A stretch of 64,000 nucleotides of DNA. It comes from Antitrichia curtipendula (Eukaryota > Streptophyta > Bryopsida > Hypnales > Leucodontaceae). This document shows, piece after piece, positions 11,788-24,182 of the stretch. Position 1 is the stretch's first letter. Each line of letters begins with the position of its first letter. The notes below the pieces were generated by a model, which worked only from the letters and a program-made list of their open reading frames with translations, had not been told where the DNA came from and did not search any database. The stretch lies in the NCBI GenBank assembly GCA_951230915.1, contig OX579641.1, forward strand, positions 7,192,001-7,256,000, written 5' to 3'. Position numbers and translations under genes: made by a program.

Positions 11788-12283
11788 GAGCGAACGAATC
11801 ACCCGTCCTCGTCGGTCCTTCTCCGTTCGTCAGCTCAGATATTGGCATGCAAACCTCCCAAACTGTTGGATTCGTCCCCAAATCGGACGAACGAAAGGAA
11901 TCGTTGGGACGTAACATCGACCCTCTTATGTTGGAGTGTTGGACCCGCCCCAAATGTTGGGAGTTTGCAGGAGCCCAGTGATTCTGAATTAGGTCGAACT
12001 CGAATGCAAATTAGACGAACGAAACAGCACTTTTGTGCTTCTTGGTTCGTCTGCGCAGTCTTTAAATGGGGACAAACGAATGGAATCGTTGGGAAGTATC
12101 GTCGACTCTCTAGGTTGGACTTGGCCAGAATTTGGAGTGGTTTGGACGAACGAGTTAGTGTCCTCGTGCGTCCTTCTTCGTTCGTCAGTGCAGATGATCA
12201 CCGGCATATAAAAAACCGCGGGGTCGGTAGGAGTCGTCTGAAATAGGGACGAACGATCGGAAGTATCGTCGTCTCTCTCAGTT
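11788..12283 (+). promoter_or_regulatory. Three-fold repeated promoter module upstream of the FKBP gene
   Basis: Three A-B-C modules are visible. A is a GACGAACGA-type box followed by its inverse TCGTTCGTCAG about 35 bp later (11,788; 12,014; 12,145). B is GACGAACGAA..GGAATCGTTGGGA..ATCGTCGACTCTC (11,886; 12,071; 12,248). C is a TTGGACC..GCCCCA-like stretch (11,939; 12,115; 12,284). Spacing is uneven (226 and 131 bp between A boxes) and the copies are diverged, so the duplication is old. Only the third module has a TATA-like box. The repeated inverted GACGAACGA boxes look like binding sites, but I cannot name the factor. The overlapping 186-residue frame is a by-product of GC content. Confidence 0.55.
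12207..12214 (+). promoter_or_regulatory. TATA-like box of the FKBP gene
   Basis: TATAAAAA lies in the third promoter module, 155 bp before the ATG. It implies a transcription start near 12,240 and a 5' leader of about 120 nt. The equivalent places in the first two modules have lost (or never had) it: GCATGCAAACC and CTTTAAATGG. Confidence 0.5.
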
Positions 12284-12361
12284 CGACCTGCCCCAGGTTA
12301 GAAAGTCTACTGGAAGCCGTCGCTCTGAATTTGGTAGCTGGAGCTCATCTTTCATGCAGCG

Positions 12362-12874
12362 ATGGCGACTGCAAGCGTGAAGACGTGGTTGATTTCGGCT
12401 CTCGTTGCTGTGGTAGCTTCATTTGCTGTGAATGCTTCAGAGGTTACGCAGCTTCAGATCGGTGTGAAATTCAAGCCAGAGAGTTGTGAGTTGAAGGCGC
12501 ACAAGGGCGACCTCGTGAGCGTGCACTACCGGGGTTTACTCTCCGACGGGACGGAGTTCGAGAACAGCTATGACAGAGGACAGCCGCTGGATTTCAAGCT
12601 CGGGAAGGGGACCGTCATCAAGGGCTGGGACCAGGGGATTCTTGGAATGTGCGTCGGGGAGAAGCGGAAGCTCAAGATCCCTGCGAAGCTTGCTTACGGC
12701 GATCAAAGCATACCTCCCAGTATACCAGCTGGCGCGGCTTTGATTTTTGACACGGAGCTCGTTGCTGTGAACGGGCGAACTGGCCCTGGCCCTGATGATG
12801 TCGTGGAGGCTCTTCTTGGTGACTTGCCTCCTGAGGACTTAGAATCTGGAGACGCGGTGGCTGCCTTTAGTTAG
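12362..12874 (+). CDS. FKBP15: Secreted/ER FKBP-type peptidyl-prolyl isomerase (FKBP15/FKBP2-like), intronless
   Basis: The 170-aa protein should catalyse cis-trans isomerisation of prolyl bonds during folding in the secretory pathway. Residues 1-25 form a signal peptide ([17 protein letters not shown]). One FKBP domain spans about 43-137. The pocket residues of the family are present: Tyr55, Phe66, Val85-Ile86, Trp89, Tyr112 and Phe129. The usual Asp after Phe66 is Glu. Cys42 and Cys97 sit where ER FKBPs have cysteines. [10 protein letters not shown] and [12 protein letters not shown] are close to Arabidopsis FKBP15. After residue 138 the tail is acidic and ends AVAAFS, without the KDEL-type retention signal usual in the plant family, so secretion or loss of retention is possible. 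The gene is one exon, whereas known plant relatives are, from memory, spliced. The ATG follows a strong promoter region. Confidence 0.9.
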   Translation: MATASVKTWLISALVAVVASFAVNASEVTQLQIGVKFKPESCELKAHKGDLVSVHYRGLLSDGTEFENSYDRGQPLDFKLGKGTVIKGWDQGILGMCVGEKRKLKIPAKLAYGDQSIPPSIPAGAALIFDTELVAVNGRTGPGPDDVVEALLGDLPPEDLESGDAVAAFS

Positions 12875-12952
12875 GTAGTAGGTTTTGCTGTGTGAAGACT
12901 TGGAATTTGGAGACGCCGTTATTGCCTTTAGGTAGTAGGTTTTTGCTGCTTG
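12836..12952 (+). repeat. 61-bp tandem duplication across the FKBP stop codon
   Basis: The segment starting GACTTAGAATCTGGAGACG (12,836) is repeated from 12,897 as GACTTGGAATTTGGAGACG, and both continue GCCTTTAG..GGTAGTAGGTTTT.GCTG. The first copy encodes the last 12 residues plus the stop; the second is 3' untranslated. An insertion or loss between the copies could change the C-terminus. Confidence 0.75.
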
Positions 12953-15900
12953 ATCCGTTCTCGCATTTGAGTAGTAGTGTGCGATGCCGCACTCGAAAGA
13001 AGCGTTTTCTGTGATTACATGTGGTGGCAGTCGGGAACAGAGTATTTGAGGTTTAGGAGTACAGTTTAGGAGAGACTAGACATTTACCTTTCCGACTTCA
13101 ACCTCATTCATTGTACAGATAAGAGAAGGTTGGTGTGCGCGAGAGGCTTGGATAAGCGTACTTGAGATGTTCAGTGCTGGTGTTGAGGTACTTGTCAATT
13201 ACGACATTGTTGCCTTGGCGTTTCTGAAGCCTTACTTTGAACGATTTACATTTAAATCAGTACTTGAGTTTTTGAACGTTTGCTATGTCTCTTGGAACGT
13301 CAATGTATCTGTGTTTTGCACTCTGGCAAAGTGCGCAATGTCTTGGGAATGAACCCCGGCAAACGGTGACAATCCAGGCACGCTTCGAAGAGGAAACCCT
13401 TGCCAGTTGCCACTACAGTACTGTGCTCTTTCTGGTGTAAGTTATAATCTTTGTAGCTCATAGTTTGAATAGCCTGTTTAAATAGACTTCATCGTTTTGA
13501 ATGTTCCACTAACTAATATGTATTCTCACATGTATCGAGAATGTTTCGTAAACCCGTTTACTTGATCGAACTTTACTGCAATTCTTTCATCTGTTAGCAA
13601 CTCGACTTCACTTTTGGTCAGCAGGACTTTTGAAATCTATAGAGTTCCGATTGAAAAGAGTTGTCTGTCTAGTCTAACCCCTAAGAAGTCCACTTTGAAC
13701 TCAAATTTTTTGACAACTTGAGCAGGTCATGTACGGACTCTCTTTACGTCCAATTTGTTTATTTATTTTTTACCAACACATGGAATGTTCTGCTGATCAT
13801 TTTTTCTGGCCTGCTCTGAAGTATACGATCCTTCAAATTGTTCACTGAAAAAGGTATATTTCTTTCAGTGCAATGTTTCTCAGTTATGTCTGGATGCTAT
13901 TATCGATTTTATCAGTAATTCTATTGGTTTGCTTATCGTGCATTGCCCATAGGCTCACAGTGTTTTTCATCTTTGAAGGTACCGGTTGCATTTTCGGGGG
14001 AGATTTTTGTAGACAAAGTGCTCCAAAATGAAGACTCAGTAATGATATGGTTCTACTTGGTAATGACCTGCGGAATGGACGTTCATTCTGTTTTTGAGCT
14101 TCTATCAACCTGTTTCTTCGTTTCAATTGTAGTGGATAGGGAAGAAAGTACATGGCTTAGGTAGAGGGACACTGGTAGGGTCAATTTGAATCGTAGTTTC
14201 AGATACCGACCATTTAAAGAAATAAATATATTAGAAGCGCTGTAATCGCCGCCATGGTTCCTATTTCCTAATATTCTGGATTGATTGCTCAAGCTGTTTT
14301 GCAGTGGCTCAGCAAAGGGTGAGGTCTTACTGCATGAGAGGGTTTTTCTGAACATGGTGCGGGCAAGGATGGGCTCATCTCTCGATATTGTTGACTTTCA
14401 AGCATCTCAATATTGAAGGTTGGTTCCCAGAAAATGTATGAAGCTGACAGTATCATTTACACAGTGAAAATCATGTCTAGATTAAACTGGAGGTTTAGTA
14501 GCACCATTAGCGATAAAGATGGTGTACTGTTTAGCTATCAGAAGAAATTTGTGGATTCATCTTCTGGCATTGATATCAAGGATGTTTAAGGTAGAGGATA
14601 TTTGCATCACTTTATGCAGTTTAACCAATATGTAGGAGTGTTGTCATTGGGAAATCAGTATACAGCTCTGGAGATCACTTCGGGTTCAAGAGCGTAACTC
14701 TCTTTAGACCACATCTTCATCCCTACATATGAATCTCTTATGCAATCTATCAAAGTAGACCACTAGAAGTGACAGTCAATAACCCCATTTGTATACTAAG
14801 ATCAGTGGCCATAGAGATTTAACCAAGTCATGCTTAGTTTTAGTTTTACACCGCCTACTACCAAGTCTGACCAAGTGTGTGTATAGAGATTTGTTATTGG
14901 TGGTGGCAGTGGTTGGTAGAGGAGACCAGACCAGAGCCCTAATAGTTTTCCAGTACCCTCTACGTTATGTATATATATTGCTCAGGCTGTATAACTAGGC
15001 TAACCTGAAATCCATTGCAGTAGTACAGTACACAAGGTATACCTGCTTTTAAGAGGAAGACATGACAGCCAGCAGTGCCTCTAATTTGTTCCTTTGGGAC
15101 AGAGCAGAGAAATAAGCTTTTGGTGCGAGTGGTGGTCACACTGTCACGGTGTGGATGCTGCCATTCTTTTAATTTTGGATCTAGCTACAAGCCTACTGGA
15201 ATTTTGAAGGGGAAGAAATTCATGTCCTGGAACCAACTGACTGATTGGTATAGGTCAGCTGCTGGCTCAGTTTGCCCAGAGTTTCGTGTACTATTCCATC
15301 ACATGTGATCACAAGGACAGCTTTACTTAAGTTAACTTGCTTGGTAACTTGCTTGGTTGGTACTTGGCAGGTGATGGGAAGCTAGGCTTATCTTTCTGGG
15401 ACATGATGCGGACCTTGTATCAAGGCCTGTTAATTTGATATGAGTGCACACAATCCATGGAATGAAGTCTAAGATTTGGGCTAGTAGATAGCCATCATGG
15501 GGGAGTTTTGTCACTCTAGTGTACTTCCAGTTTGAAGTTCCTGGTGTGTAGAATTCTAGAATGTTAGGTGGGTACCCCCAAACCGTCACTTTTTGCTACA
15601 GTGCGTAGTTACTATTTTTTATAGTGGCCAAATTTTCATGTTTTCTTCTTGGCAAGGGGAAAGAGGTTGTAACAGACCAAACATGCTGCATTTGGATATC
15701 ATATGCAAAAGTTATAAAGGATTGAAGTTGTTTTTAGTAGATATTCTAAAACCGTTTTTTTCACATACATTAGGTACATATTGATTTGGGAGATGTACAA
15801 AGTGACAATGATGGTTTTAAGCATGGTGCAATTTTAGGTGTATCCACCTTACTCAACTAGTCAACTTAGGGTATGTTTGCACTTGGTGTTAAAGAGTGTT

Positions 15901-16832
15901 GTTACTGAGGGTTATAGAAACAAATTTAGACCTACTTTTGAACTAGATTCACATTGCAAACATCACCCCTAACCAAGGTGTTTTTTCTGGCACCATGGTG
16001 GCAAACTCCAGTGTTGTGGTGCAATGACAATGGTTTAAATTTGGAGTGACTATCCTCCATTGTCTGCATGGTGTACTGCTGCATTGCAAAAAAAAACTAT
16101 CTCTAACACCAAATGCAAACATAATCTAAACATTAAATGAAAATAAGCTAGTGTAAAGGATTGTAAGTTCTCCAAAAAGACATCTAATGGTAGAATAGCC
16201 CATCATGGGCAGAATTAGGAGTTTGTCCTCATGCCGTTGTTGGATTTCTTAATTTTTTTTTCCATATAAAAACAAGTGTGAGAAACAAGGAGAACAATTG
16301 AAATTATATTTTTTCAGAAAAATATGAATTTGTTATGAATTTCTTAAGTAAGTTGTCCATCATGGTCCCAAAGAGTCCTTAAAATTTCCCATAGGATAGT
16401 GATAGTCTTTTTATTAAAAAAATAAAACATTAATATTGATATATATTAGTTTAACATTTTTCCTCATTTTTGCGGTGAATATTACTGATTATATAGTAAC
16501 ATGATGGGTTTAGAATATGGCTACAATAAGGTCTTTGATATTATTTTGGTTTTAAATAAGTAGTGAGGTTACAATAAATGAGTAAGATGACCATTGATTT
16601 TTTGCCAATTGTAGAGGTGACCTAATATCAGTTAAAGACTATTGGGTGAACACACTTTGAAATTCATAACAAATCTATACTTTAACTAAGACAATATTAG
16701 AATTCATCCCTACAATGATCTTTTATAGCAACATTTGAATACTACTAATAGTTAAAGTAGGAGGTTTGAACATCACTCAGACATTAAGAACCACCCCTAT
16801 TAATTAGCCTTGAAATGTACATGAGGTTGTAT
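12953..16832. other. 3' flank of the FKBP gene, then intergenic DNA
   Basis: The first 2.4 kb has more GC than the repeats around it and probably includes the FKBP 3' untranslated region, but no polyadenylation signal stands out. No frame here has a recognisable domain (those near 13,167, 14,083 and 15,075 were examined). A single-copy non-coding transcript cannot be excluded. From about 15,800 the sequence is AT-rich. Confidence 0.4.
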
Positions 16833-18300
16833 TTATCCCCCTTTAGTCCCAAAGCCTTATTTTCATCAAAAACCACTCAAAATTGTCATTTCTATTGCAA
16901 AAAGAAAAGAAAATTTACTTATTTATTTAAATTTAATTTTAAAAATAAATTGTTGCATATTTAACTGGAGGATCTTGCACTAGACTAGTAGAAGAATGTA
17001 TAGAAGAAATTTCATAAACGTTGACCATGCAGATTGCAAGATATTTGCATTTGAAATTAGTTTTTTTTTTTAAATCTTTCAAAAAGAAATTCTTAAAAGT
17101 TTTTTCTTAAAAGTTTTTTCTTAAAAGTTTTAGTTTAAAAGGTTTCTTCAAAAGTTTTTTACACCTTGATAAACTAAATTTTTTGACTTTAAATCTTTTT
17201 AACTTAAAAATTTTGTACTAAAATTTTTTGTTTTCTAATTTTTTATATTGAAGAATTGAGTTGAAAATTCAACAAAAAAAAAATTCAACAAAAAATAATA
17301 TTTAATTTTCACTCATTAAAAATTTATTAAGTAGAAGTAGGTTTAAGACTGAAGGGAAAACTAAACTATTAATAGTCCTAAGATGGAATTTAAACACAAT
17401 ATGGTGGAACCACCCATAGTTGACCACTTAAGCAATTCCACATATGTTATGGAGTAGTAGAATGCAATGTGAATTTAGAGCCATGTAAGAAGATAGAAAT
17501 GATAGGCATTGCCAAGTTTTCAAGATTTTTTCCTTGAATTGAATTTACTAAGAATTTTGGAAGCCAAAAGTTGGCCTCAACCCATACCCAAGATATAGAG
17601 TCTTCCAATTTTGACCATTCCACAACCACTTTCCCACTCATAGCTTCCTATTTTCTTGCTTACTAAATCATGACATGTGTCATGACTTTATAGTGCCAAC
17701 CTTGCAAAAGAGAAAAAATCACATTCCAAATTATAATTAAAATTTGTACCAACCTTGGTTAGAAATAGCTACACCCAACAGATTGGTTATTGATGGCCGG
17801 TTGGTAATGGGTGATTCTACCATAATTCCAATGGTGAGATTGTTCTAGCAAGAAAAATTAACTATGCCTAACAACTTTTTTTGAAAATTTGTAAGAAATT
17901 GCATTCAAAAATGAATTCTATAAGTTGTTTTTTCAAGAAAATGTTTAGATTGCCCAAAAAATAAAATTGTCCATAACTTTCTCATCACTATTCCAAATAG
18001 AATGAATCAAAGCCTTAGATATAGAAAAAAATAGGATCTTTGAGAAAAATAATTAATTAATTTTAAAGTAATAATTTTTGTGATTTTTTTGGAATTGACC
18101 CTTGAGTTGCTTTTTGGACTTAGGGTGACATAACTTTTTGCTCCTAGGCACCAATTGGAAAAATATATATTCCTTAAAAAGCTATTCTAATTTTCTATTT
18201 TTAGAAAAATTTCAAATTTTTTTGTCAAAAATTGAAATCACACAAGCCTAATCAAAATCCCAAGAGTCCCACTCAGGGACTTTGGGACTTTAGGGGTTAA
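16833..18300 (+). mobile_element. TTAA/CCCCTAAAG family element, 1.47 kb, carrying a nested MITE
   Basis: The right end GGGACTTTAGGGGTTAA (to 18,300) is canonical. The left end TTATCCCCCTTTAGTCCC (16,833) is mutated but recognisable, followed by the family motif AAAAACCACTCAAAATTGTC. Internally it matches 38,450-39,207 (inverted) and 59,284-59,871. About 421 bp of its length is a later insertion (17,402-17,822). A (CTTAAAAGTTTTTT)n run lies at 17,090-17,150. No coding capacity. Confidence 0.65.
17402..17822. mobile_element. Nested MITE with TGGTGGAACCACCCAT ends and TA target duplication
   Basis: TGGTGGAACCACCCAT (17,402) is inverted at the other end (ATGGGTGATTCTACCA, to 17,822) and TA flanks both sides. 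The same host sequence without the insert exists inverted near 38,735-38,755, where it reads ACAATAATTCC. That is exactly the filled site minus the element and one TA. TA duplication suggests Tc1/mariner-type mobilisation. Non-coding. Confidence 0.75.
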
Positions 18301-21300
18301 ATTGACCTCTATAGTTATTGAATGGATTAAGGAAAAAAATATTATTTATTGCAAGAGACAATCATTCTCCTTGCCTTTTCCATATCTCTTTACAAGTTGC
18401 AAGTGAATGAAAAATAGAAAACCTAGCATCAGAAAAGTTGGGCCAGATTGTTTGGATGCCATTCTAACACCAAAGGCTGTTTTTCAGTCATTTTAGTGTC
18501 ATTTTATCCACACTGATTTGGTATGGAGGTTGGCACCAAATTAACTTAATAGCATCTCCATGCACCATCTTGACACCATATTCACATGCCTTGAATTTCC
18601 TGATGAGGGTCATAAATAGGTGCCTACGACATAATTTCTTTGAAAATTCACAAGTAACTCAATAATGCTTTAAAAATATGAAACCACTTGAGTTACATTC
18701 CACATCTTTTTTGTTTGTTTGAAAAATGAGCTAAAAATACTCCCATTCAAGGAAACACATGAAAGAAGTGGACCAACCCTTTAACCTTAAAGGATCAAAT
18801 TGCGTTTATTGGCAACATAGCAATTTTGGGTAGCTCACTGCAAATGGAATTTTTCCTTTTTCTTTGAAATTTTCACACAAGATGTAGTTGAGGAGTAGCT
18901 TTAAGGCCTAATAATTTTCATAATTTTTTATTACATGGTTAAAAAGTTATTATATGACATGTAGTTTTTTTCCTCAATTCGGGCAATCCAGGCAAATTAG
19001 AAAAAATCACTTTTTTCATAAATAAAAATTTGAAATTAGTTTTCTTGATTTGTGTACATGTGGAAAACTTCGAATCATTCCATTTTGATGAGATGAAAGT
19101 TATGAGGAGTTTTGGTATGCAGAAAACTATAGAATTTCTTTTCTAAAATAAACTTTGAAGTCCTTTATTTAATTTAATTTCCAATATTTGTAGAAAAAAA
19201 TAATCATAGTATGTAGATTATTTTTTACAATGTTACAACCATTGGGATTGGCATTTTTTCAATTCTATAACTAAATCCTTAACAATTTCATATTTTCAAT
19301 CATTCTCTACTCTTTTCTATTTACTATTTTTTTTCAAGCATGAATATGAAATCAAATTTAATTTGTATTTCCAAATTATCTCTTCAATATATTATGGAGA
19401 GTTGCAAATTGTAGGATCTACACATTTTTGGATAAAATGTTTGAAAGATGAAATTCAACCATTTGGAAAAAGATGGAAATACTTCTATTTTGAAACCCAA
19501 GCATCATAATCTTGCAACTGGTAAGGGTTGTTTTTTGTTATGAAATTTTAGGGGAGTGTACTCTAACAAGTTAACTAAAATATCCTACAGTTGGATTTGC
19601 TAACGAATAAATATACATGAAAATTTAACCTTGCTTTGGAGACTAGTATTTTGAAGCAGTTTTGGGCCTCTACACATGAAAGAACTTTAGGAGTTCGTGA
19701 GCAGTTTTGAAGCCTCCCACTTTTCTCCAAAACTTGATTTCCAAAGTTGACATTCAGTGTTTGTACCAAACATGTCCAAATTGAACAAACAGAGTGGAAC
19801 ATATTTGGTGAACTTTTTTGCACAAAAGGCATGATGACAAAGGCCAGCAAAATCAGAACACAAAACTTTCCTGAGAGCCAATTTAATTTGTCTGTAAAAA
19901 TTATTATAATGGTAAGATTCTGTATGTACTTCTCTTGTCAATGAATGAGACAAACAAAGGAAAGTATCTTGACACAAAGTAGAAAAAGCCCATGTTGGAA
20001 TCATCAAATCTGATGGTGTTGAAAAAGTAGCTTTCTATGTAATGGAATCTTCCGTCTCCTCATCTTTATGTGGATTGTGGAAAACAATAGGGTGGGCACC
20101 CCTAAATGTGGGCCAGGGTGAACTGGCCCCCTCACTTGTCCCAGGGGAAAACACTGAATTTTTTAAAATTTTCCACACATGACAAAATTTGCAAATTTTG
20201 AACTCGTATTTGCAATCAGAGGCTCCAAATTAGCTACGAGGTCTTTCAAAGATACATTAATCAAGCCCAAAATAGGGGGTATTTTTTACATGCACCCTTG
20301 GAATTACTTAGGCAGGACAAGTGAGGGACCAATTCACTTGGATCCAAATGTGTCACTGACCCTAAATTGCCATCTTCACTCTATGTACTGTACATCTCCA
20401 AAATCAATTATGTGAAAGAAGCCTTTTTAGAACCTTCATAACTTTGGCATACGATATCCATTTGTCACATTCTTTAGTGTGTTGGAACCTCCTAAATCTC
20501 ACTTGCCTATAATAAAACATGAAAATTAGACCACACTAATAACTAGTAACTAGGCATAGTAGCAAAAAGCAACGATTTGGGAGGTACCCACCTTGAGCCT
20601 TGTAGAAAAAAAAAAGGCATATATGATGTTGATAATAATATGTAAAAAAAATTGTAGACACCAAGAAGGAATTTTGATGTTAAAAAAAAATTGAAAGGAT
20701 CAACAAGATCAAATTAAAAAAATGCCTCATGCCCCCAAGGCCACACGGCAGACCCAGGTGGGACTGACAACCGCTCCCTGGTTAAAGTACAAGCCAGTGG
20801 TCAGGGGCAACTGCTGGGTAGATCATTGTTGGCCAGTAGAATTCGAAATAAAAAACCAGTTACAATTTGAAAACATCAGAAAAAGCCCCGGTGAAAAAAT
20901 CTATAAAATTTCTATTTAGAGTAAAAGATAGAGAAAAAAGTGAACTCGGTACTTGAGAAATTGGTTCAATATGGGAATCAAAGGAAAATAGTTGGTAAAA
21001 AATTCAAAAAAGATCTTGAATGTTGGTACAAGCTATCATTTCCAAACAATCTTGACAATGCAAAGACACAAGGAGTTCAAGATGTACTATTTGCATCAAG
21101 GCTTTTTTTTTGGACCTATGTCCCCTTTGCTGGCTTCATTGCAAAGGCCAGATTTTGGAGGGATGAAAAGAGATTGGTCAGATTTCTGACAATTTGGCGA
21201 AATTTTGCCCTCCAAAAAAGCCTTGATTTGCATACCTGAAAGCAAGAAATGGTTTGGGGTATGTTATATAGTTGAGCTTCAATATTCATTGTATATTCAG

Positions 21301-22522
21301 AAAAATTCATAAATCTATTGTGTTTAAAAAAAAAATTAGCATTATCAATTGCTGACAAGTTGAAAACAATTAAATGTATTGATTACTCACCAAATTTTGC
21401 AAAATTGCTCAAAATAATGGTTTTAGGTGTTTTGTGCTTGAGTTCTTAAGACAACCTTTAGTTTAGAGCTGGTCAAAGTCTGTTTGATTTGCTTATGCAT
21501 TGAGGTATGTATTGGGATACATTTCTCAACTTTTAAACATCCATGGGGGCCATTTGAGGTACATGACATGAAGCAACGGAATTTTGAAGCTACGCTATTG
21601 TTTTTGAATCATTCTAGTCTAACCTTCTCATCTACATTTTGCCCACTAACACCCACACAAATCCACCACAAGTTTTTAAGAGTAATCAATGGGAGTTGAA
21701 GCATTTTGTGCTTCAAGTGTACATTTGTTTGATGGACTATCAGTAGTGGCATATGGGGATACCTAATACTCACATCTTTGAAAATTCACAAATCGGTCCC
21801 AAAGTATTTGAAATTTACAAAAAAAACATTGTCCTTTTGCTTGTAGAGCTTGAAGTCATAGAAGCAAAAATTAAAATTGACCCTTATTTTTTAGTCCATA
21901 GACATAACAATCTTTTTTTAAATGTTCTTTTTGTTGAAAACTTTATAATTTTTGCAAATTTTTTAAGTCAATATATGAATAAGCCTAGAAGTGCCAAATG
22001 CATTCATCTTTGACTTGACTTCAAGAAGATTCAAAACCATTTACTAAAGGAAAAACATCTATAATCATCACTAAAGTAGCAACTAAGCACCTTTACTATT
22101 ATTAAAGACAAACTATTTTGTAAAATCTTATTGGTAGGTAAAGAGGATTCTAATTTACTTTAGTATGCATTATTTAAAACATTCTATGAAGAAGTTACGA
22201 AATTTCAAAGTATTGTCTACAGGTGAATGAAAAATTGATGTTGTTTAGAATCTACTAATAAAACTTTTATATTTCGATTGATTTGTGTACATCTTGCGTC
22301 ATCAATACTCTAAATCTTAATATTGTTTCTTGGTCTAGATGTAGGTGTTACATTTTGGACAATGATAATTGTAGATGCACATAATTACCTTGAGTCTCCT
22401 TGTGTAAAATGGAAGACATTGAAGAGGGATAATTCAACTCACATTGGTAACATTGCAAAAGCCCCCACCCTTGCATGATAATAGAGTTGTGGGTTTGAAT
22501 GATTTTATACTCCTACTATTAA
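18301..22522. other. AT-rich repeats, no gene seen
   Basis: About 18,800-19,290 is a dispersed repeat that recurs at 47,190-47,670 (markers GGCAACATAGC and GAGGAGTTTTGGTATG). About 18,430-18,790 is an inverted partial copy of the family at 1700 and 29,029. 20,340-20,595 belongs to the family also seen at 25,690, 26,460 and 39,213 (marker ACATCTCCAAAATCAA). None of the open frames, including those near 19,687 and 20,940, has a recognisable domain. Confidence 0.5.
20118..20337 (-). repeat. 220-bp MITE with GTGAACTGG / CCAATTCAC ends
   Basis: The ends GTGAACTGGCCCCCTCACTT and AAGTGAGGGACCAATTCAC are imperfect inverted repeats. The interior matches, inverted, the MULE-like element at 24,851-25,084 (GTATTTGCAATCAGAGGCTC). 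I could not identify a target duplication here. Confidence 0.5.
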
Positions 22523-22829
22523 TAAGGTAGTCTACACTAAAAGCGACCATGCTCTAAAAGCAATTGTGACACACAAATACATTATGCTTTCTTCAATGTA
22601 CTAATAGTGTACATTTCAGGAGGTGGTTGCTTTTAGTGACCCCTGCATTCCAACTTCAAAAATTCATAACTAATTCCACAAATGTCCAAAAAATATGAAA
22701 CAACTTGGGTTAGATGCCAATTCCATTTTTTCTTCCTACAAAAATTTACTGAAAATTGTTCCAAGAAGTTTAGCTTCCCTGAAAACACAATCAACTCTTA
22801 AATGATCACTTCAAGAGCAGACTACCTTA
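22523..22829. mobile_element. MITE with TAAGGTAGTCT ends, 307 bp
   Basis: TAAGGTAGTCTACACTAAAA (22,523) is inverted as AGAGCAGACTACCTTA (to 22,829). It belongs with the elements at 1700-2113 and 29,029-29,451, which have the same outer 8 bp. Flanking TA may be the target duplication. Non-coding. Confidence 0.55.
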
Positions 22830-24158
22830 GTACTTCTCATATCATGTGAAGCACCCAAGGCATTCATTTGTTGCAAGTTCCAATGTCACAAACGTTACAA
22901 CACCAACTAAATTTGATTTTGGAGTCTCCAACGAAGAGGGATACTCCCTATGGCTTCTACAACTGTACCGTAGCTTGCCTTGATCAGTGACCATCAAAGT
23001 TCACAACTTCGTGCCATCCAACAATCTCATTTGCACTTGAAGCTCACGCTCTAAGACTACGGTCAGGGTTATTTTTTTCACTTTTAATGAAGTGTCAAAG
23101 TGGCGATATTGAATGTTATAGTGGTGCTCCAAATTTCAACATTCATTCACATAGTTGATAGAAAATATCATATTAGTAGATATCACATATCTATAATTCA
23201 ATTTTCATCCATAATTTGGCAATTTCATCCAAGATTTTATTTTTATTTGAAGTTTTAAAGCAATTTTCCACCTTTATAGTACCATTTTTTTCTATAGGTG
23301 TGGTGTCAGGTCATAAAATTTGGTGCAATTTTGCACCAAATTGCCAGAAAAGAATCCATTGGCTATGGTAGTACCGCCTATGGTAGTACTAGGACACCCT
23401 TTTCAAAACCCATTGCTAAGTCTTGTGCATTTTTCAAAGCTTCAAAAGAAGTTTCGTTGGGTTTTTACACTTTTGAACATACTTAAGCCTAATTACTCCG
23501 GTCCAATTTTTGAAATGATTGATGCAACAAATGTCAAGCGGAGTACTTCAACTTAGTTACCTTGTGTTGGGGACAAGATAGCTTAGAGCATTGCTACTGT
23601 GAGAGAGCCAAAACTTCACGGCAAAGGAGCTTTGGCATGCTCAACTCGCGAAACGGGCACAATGACTTCCCAAGCCCCCATTGTGACACACTATGTGGAC
23701 CCATGACCTTTAGTATAAAAGTTAAAAATGTAGACTGTGGATTATAAATGTAAAAGCTAATTCTAATTTTAATTAGAGATCCTCAGTGACCGTGCACTAT
23801 TCCACTACTCCATTGATTTGTTCAAATGAATTTTGAATGTAATATTTCTCAAAAAAAACACTAGTGCATTTAAGGCTCATATTCAAGAGAGCTTGACACT
23901 AGAAAACCAAGATTCACAATGGACACCCTTGTACAAAATCTTGAAAAGAAAAATCATAATCATTCATTCTTAAAATTGGGTTTTGATGCTAAAATTACGT
24001 AAAATAATAAACTACCTAAAATAATAAATTGGTTAAAATTTTATTTAACTTCAAAATATTGCCAACAATAGAATTTGGTGCCTTCAGTTGGAGATTCAAA
24101 GGGTTAATTGGAAGTTTTGGAAAAAACAACATAATAAAAATTCCATTATTTTCTTTCA
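22830..24158. other. AT-rich DNA, no gene seen
   Basis: Two overlapping frames at 23,298-23,556 have no recognisable domain. A short direct repeat (GGTAGTACCGCCTATGGTAG) lies near 23,365. Confidence 0.45.
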
Positions 24159-24182
24159 TTAACCCCTAAAGGACAAATGAGC
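24159..24182. mobile_element. Left end of a TTAA/CCCCTAAAG family element
   Basis: TTAACCCCTAAAGGAC matches the family terminus. The interior to about 24,500 has family-like phrases (TTTGTTTCACGTCATTCC, AACTCCTCATAACTTTTA), but I cannot place the other end. Confidence 0.4.

Noticed and set aside
11686..12246. 186-codon frame upstream of the FKBP gene
   Set aside because: It lies over the repeated promoter modules, changes register between modules, is matched by frames on the other strand, and shows no domain; open by GC content.
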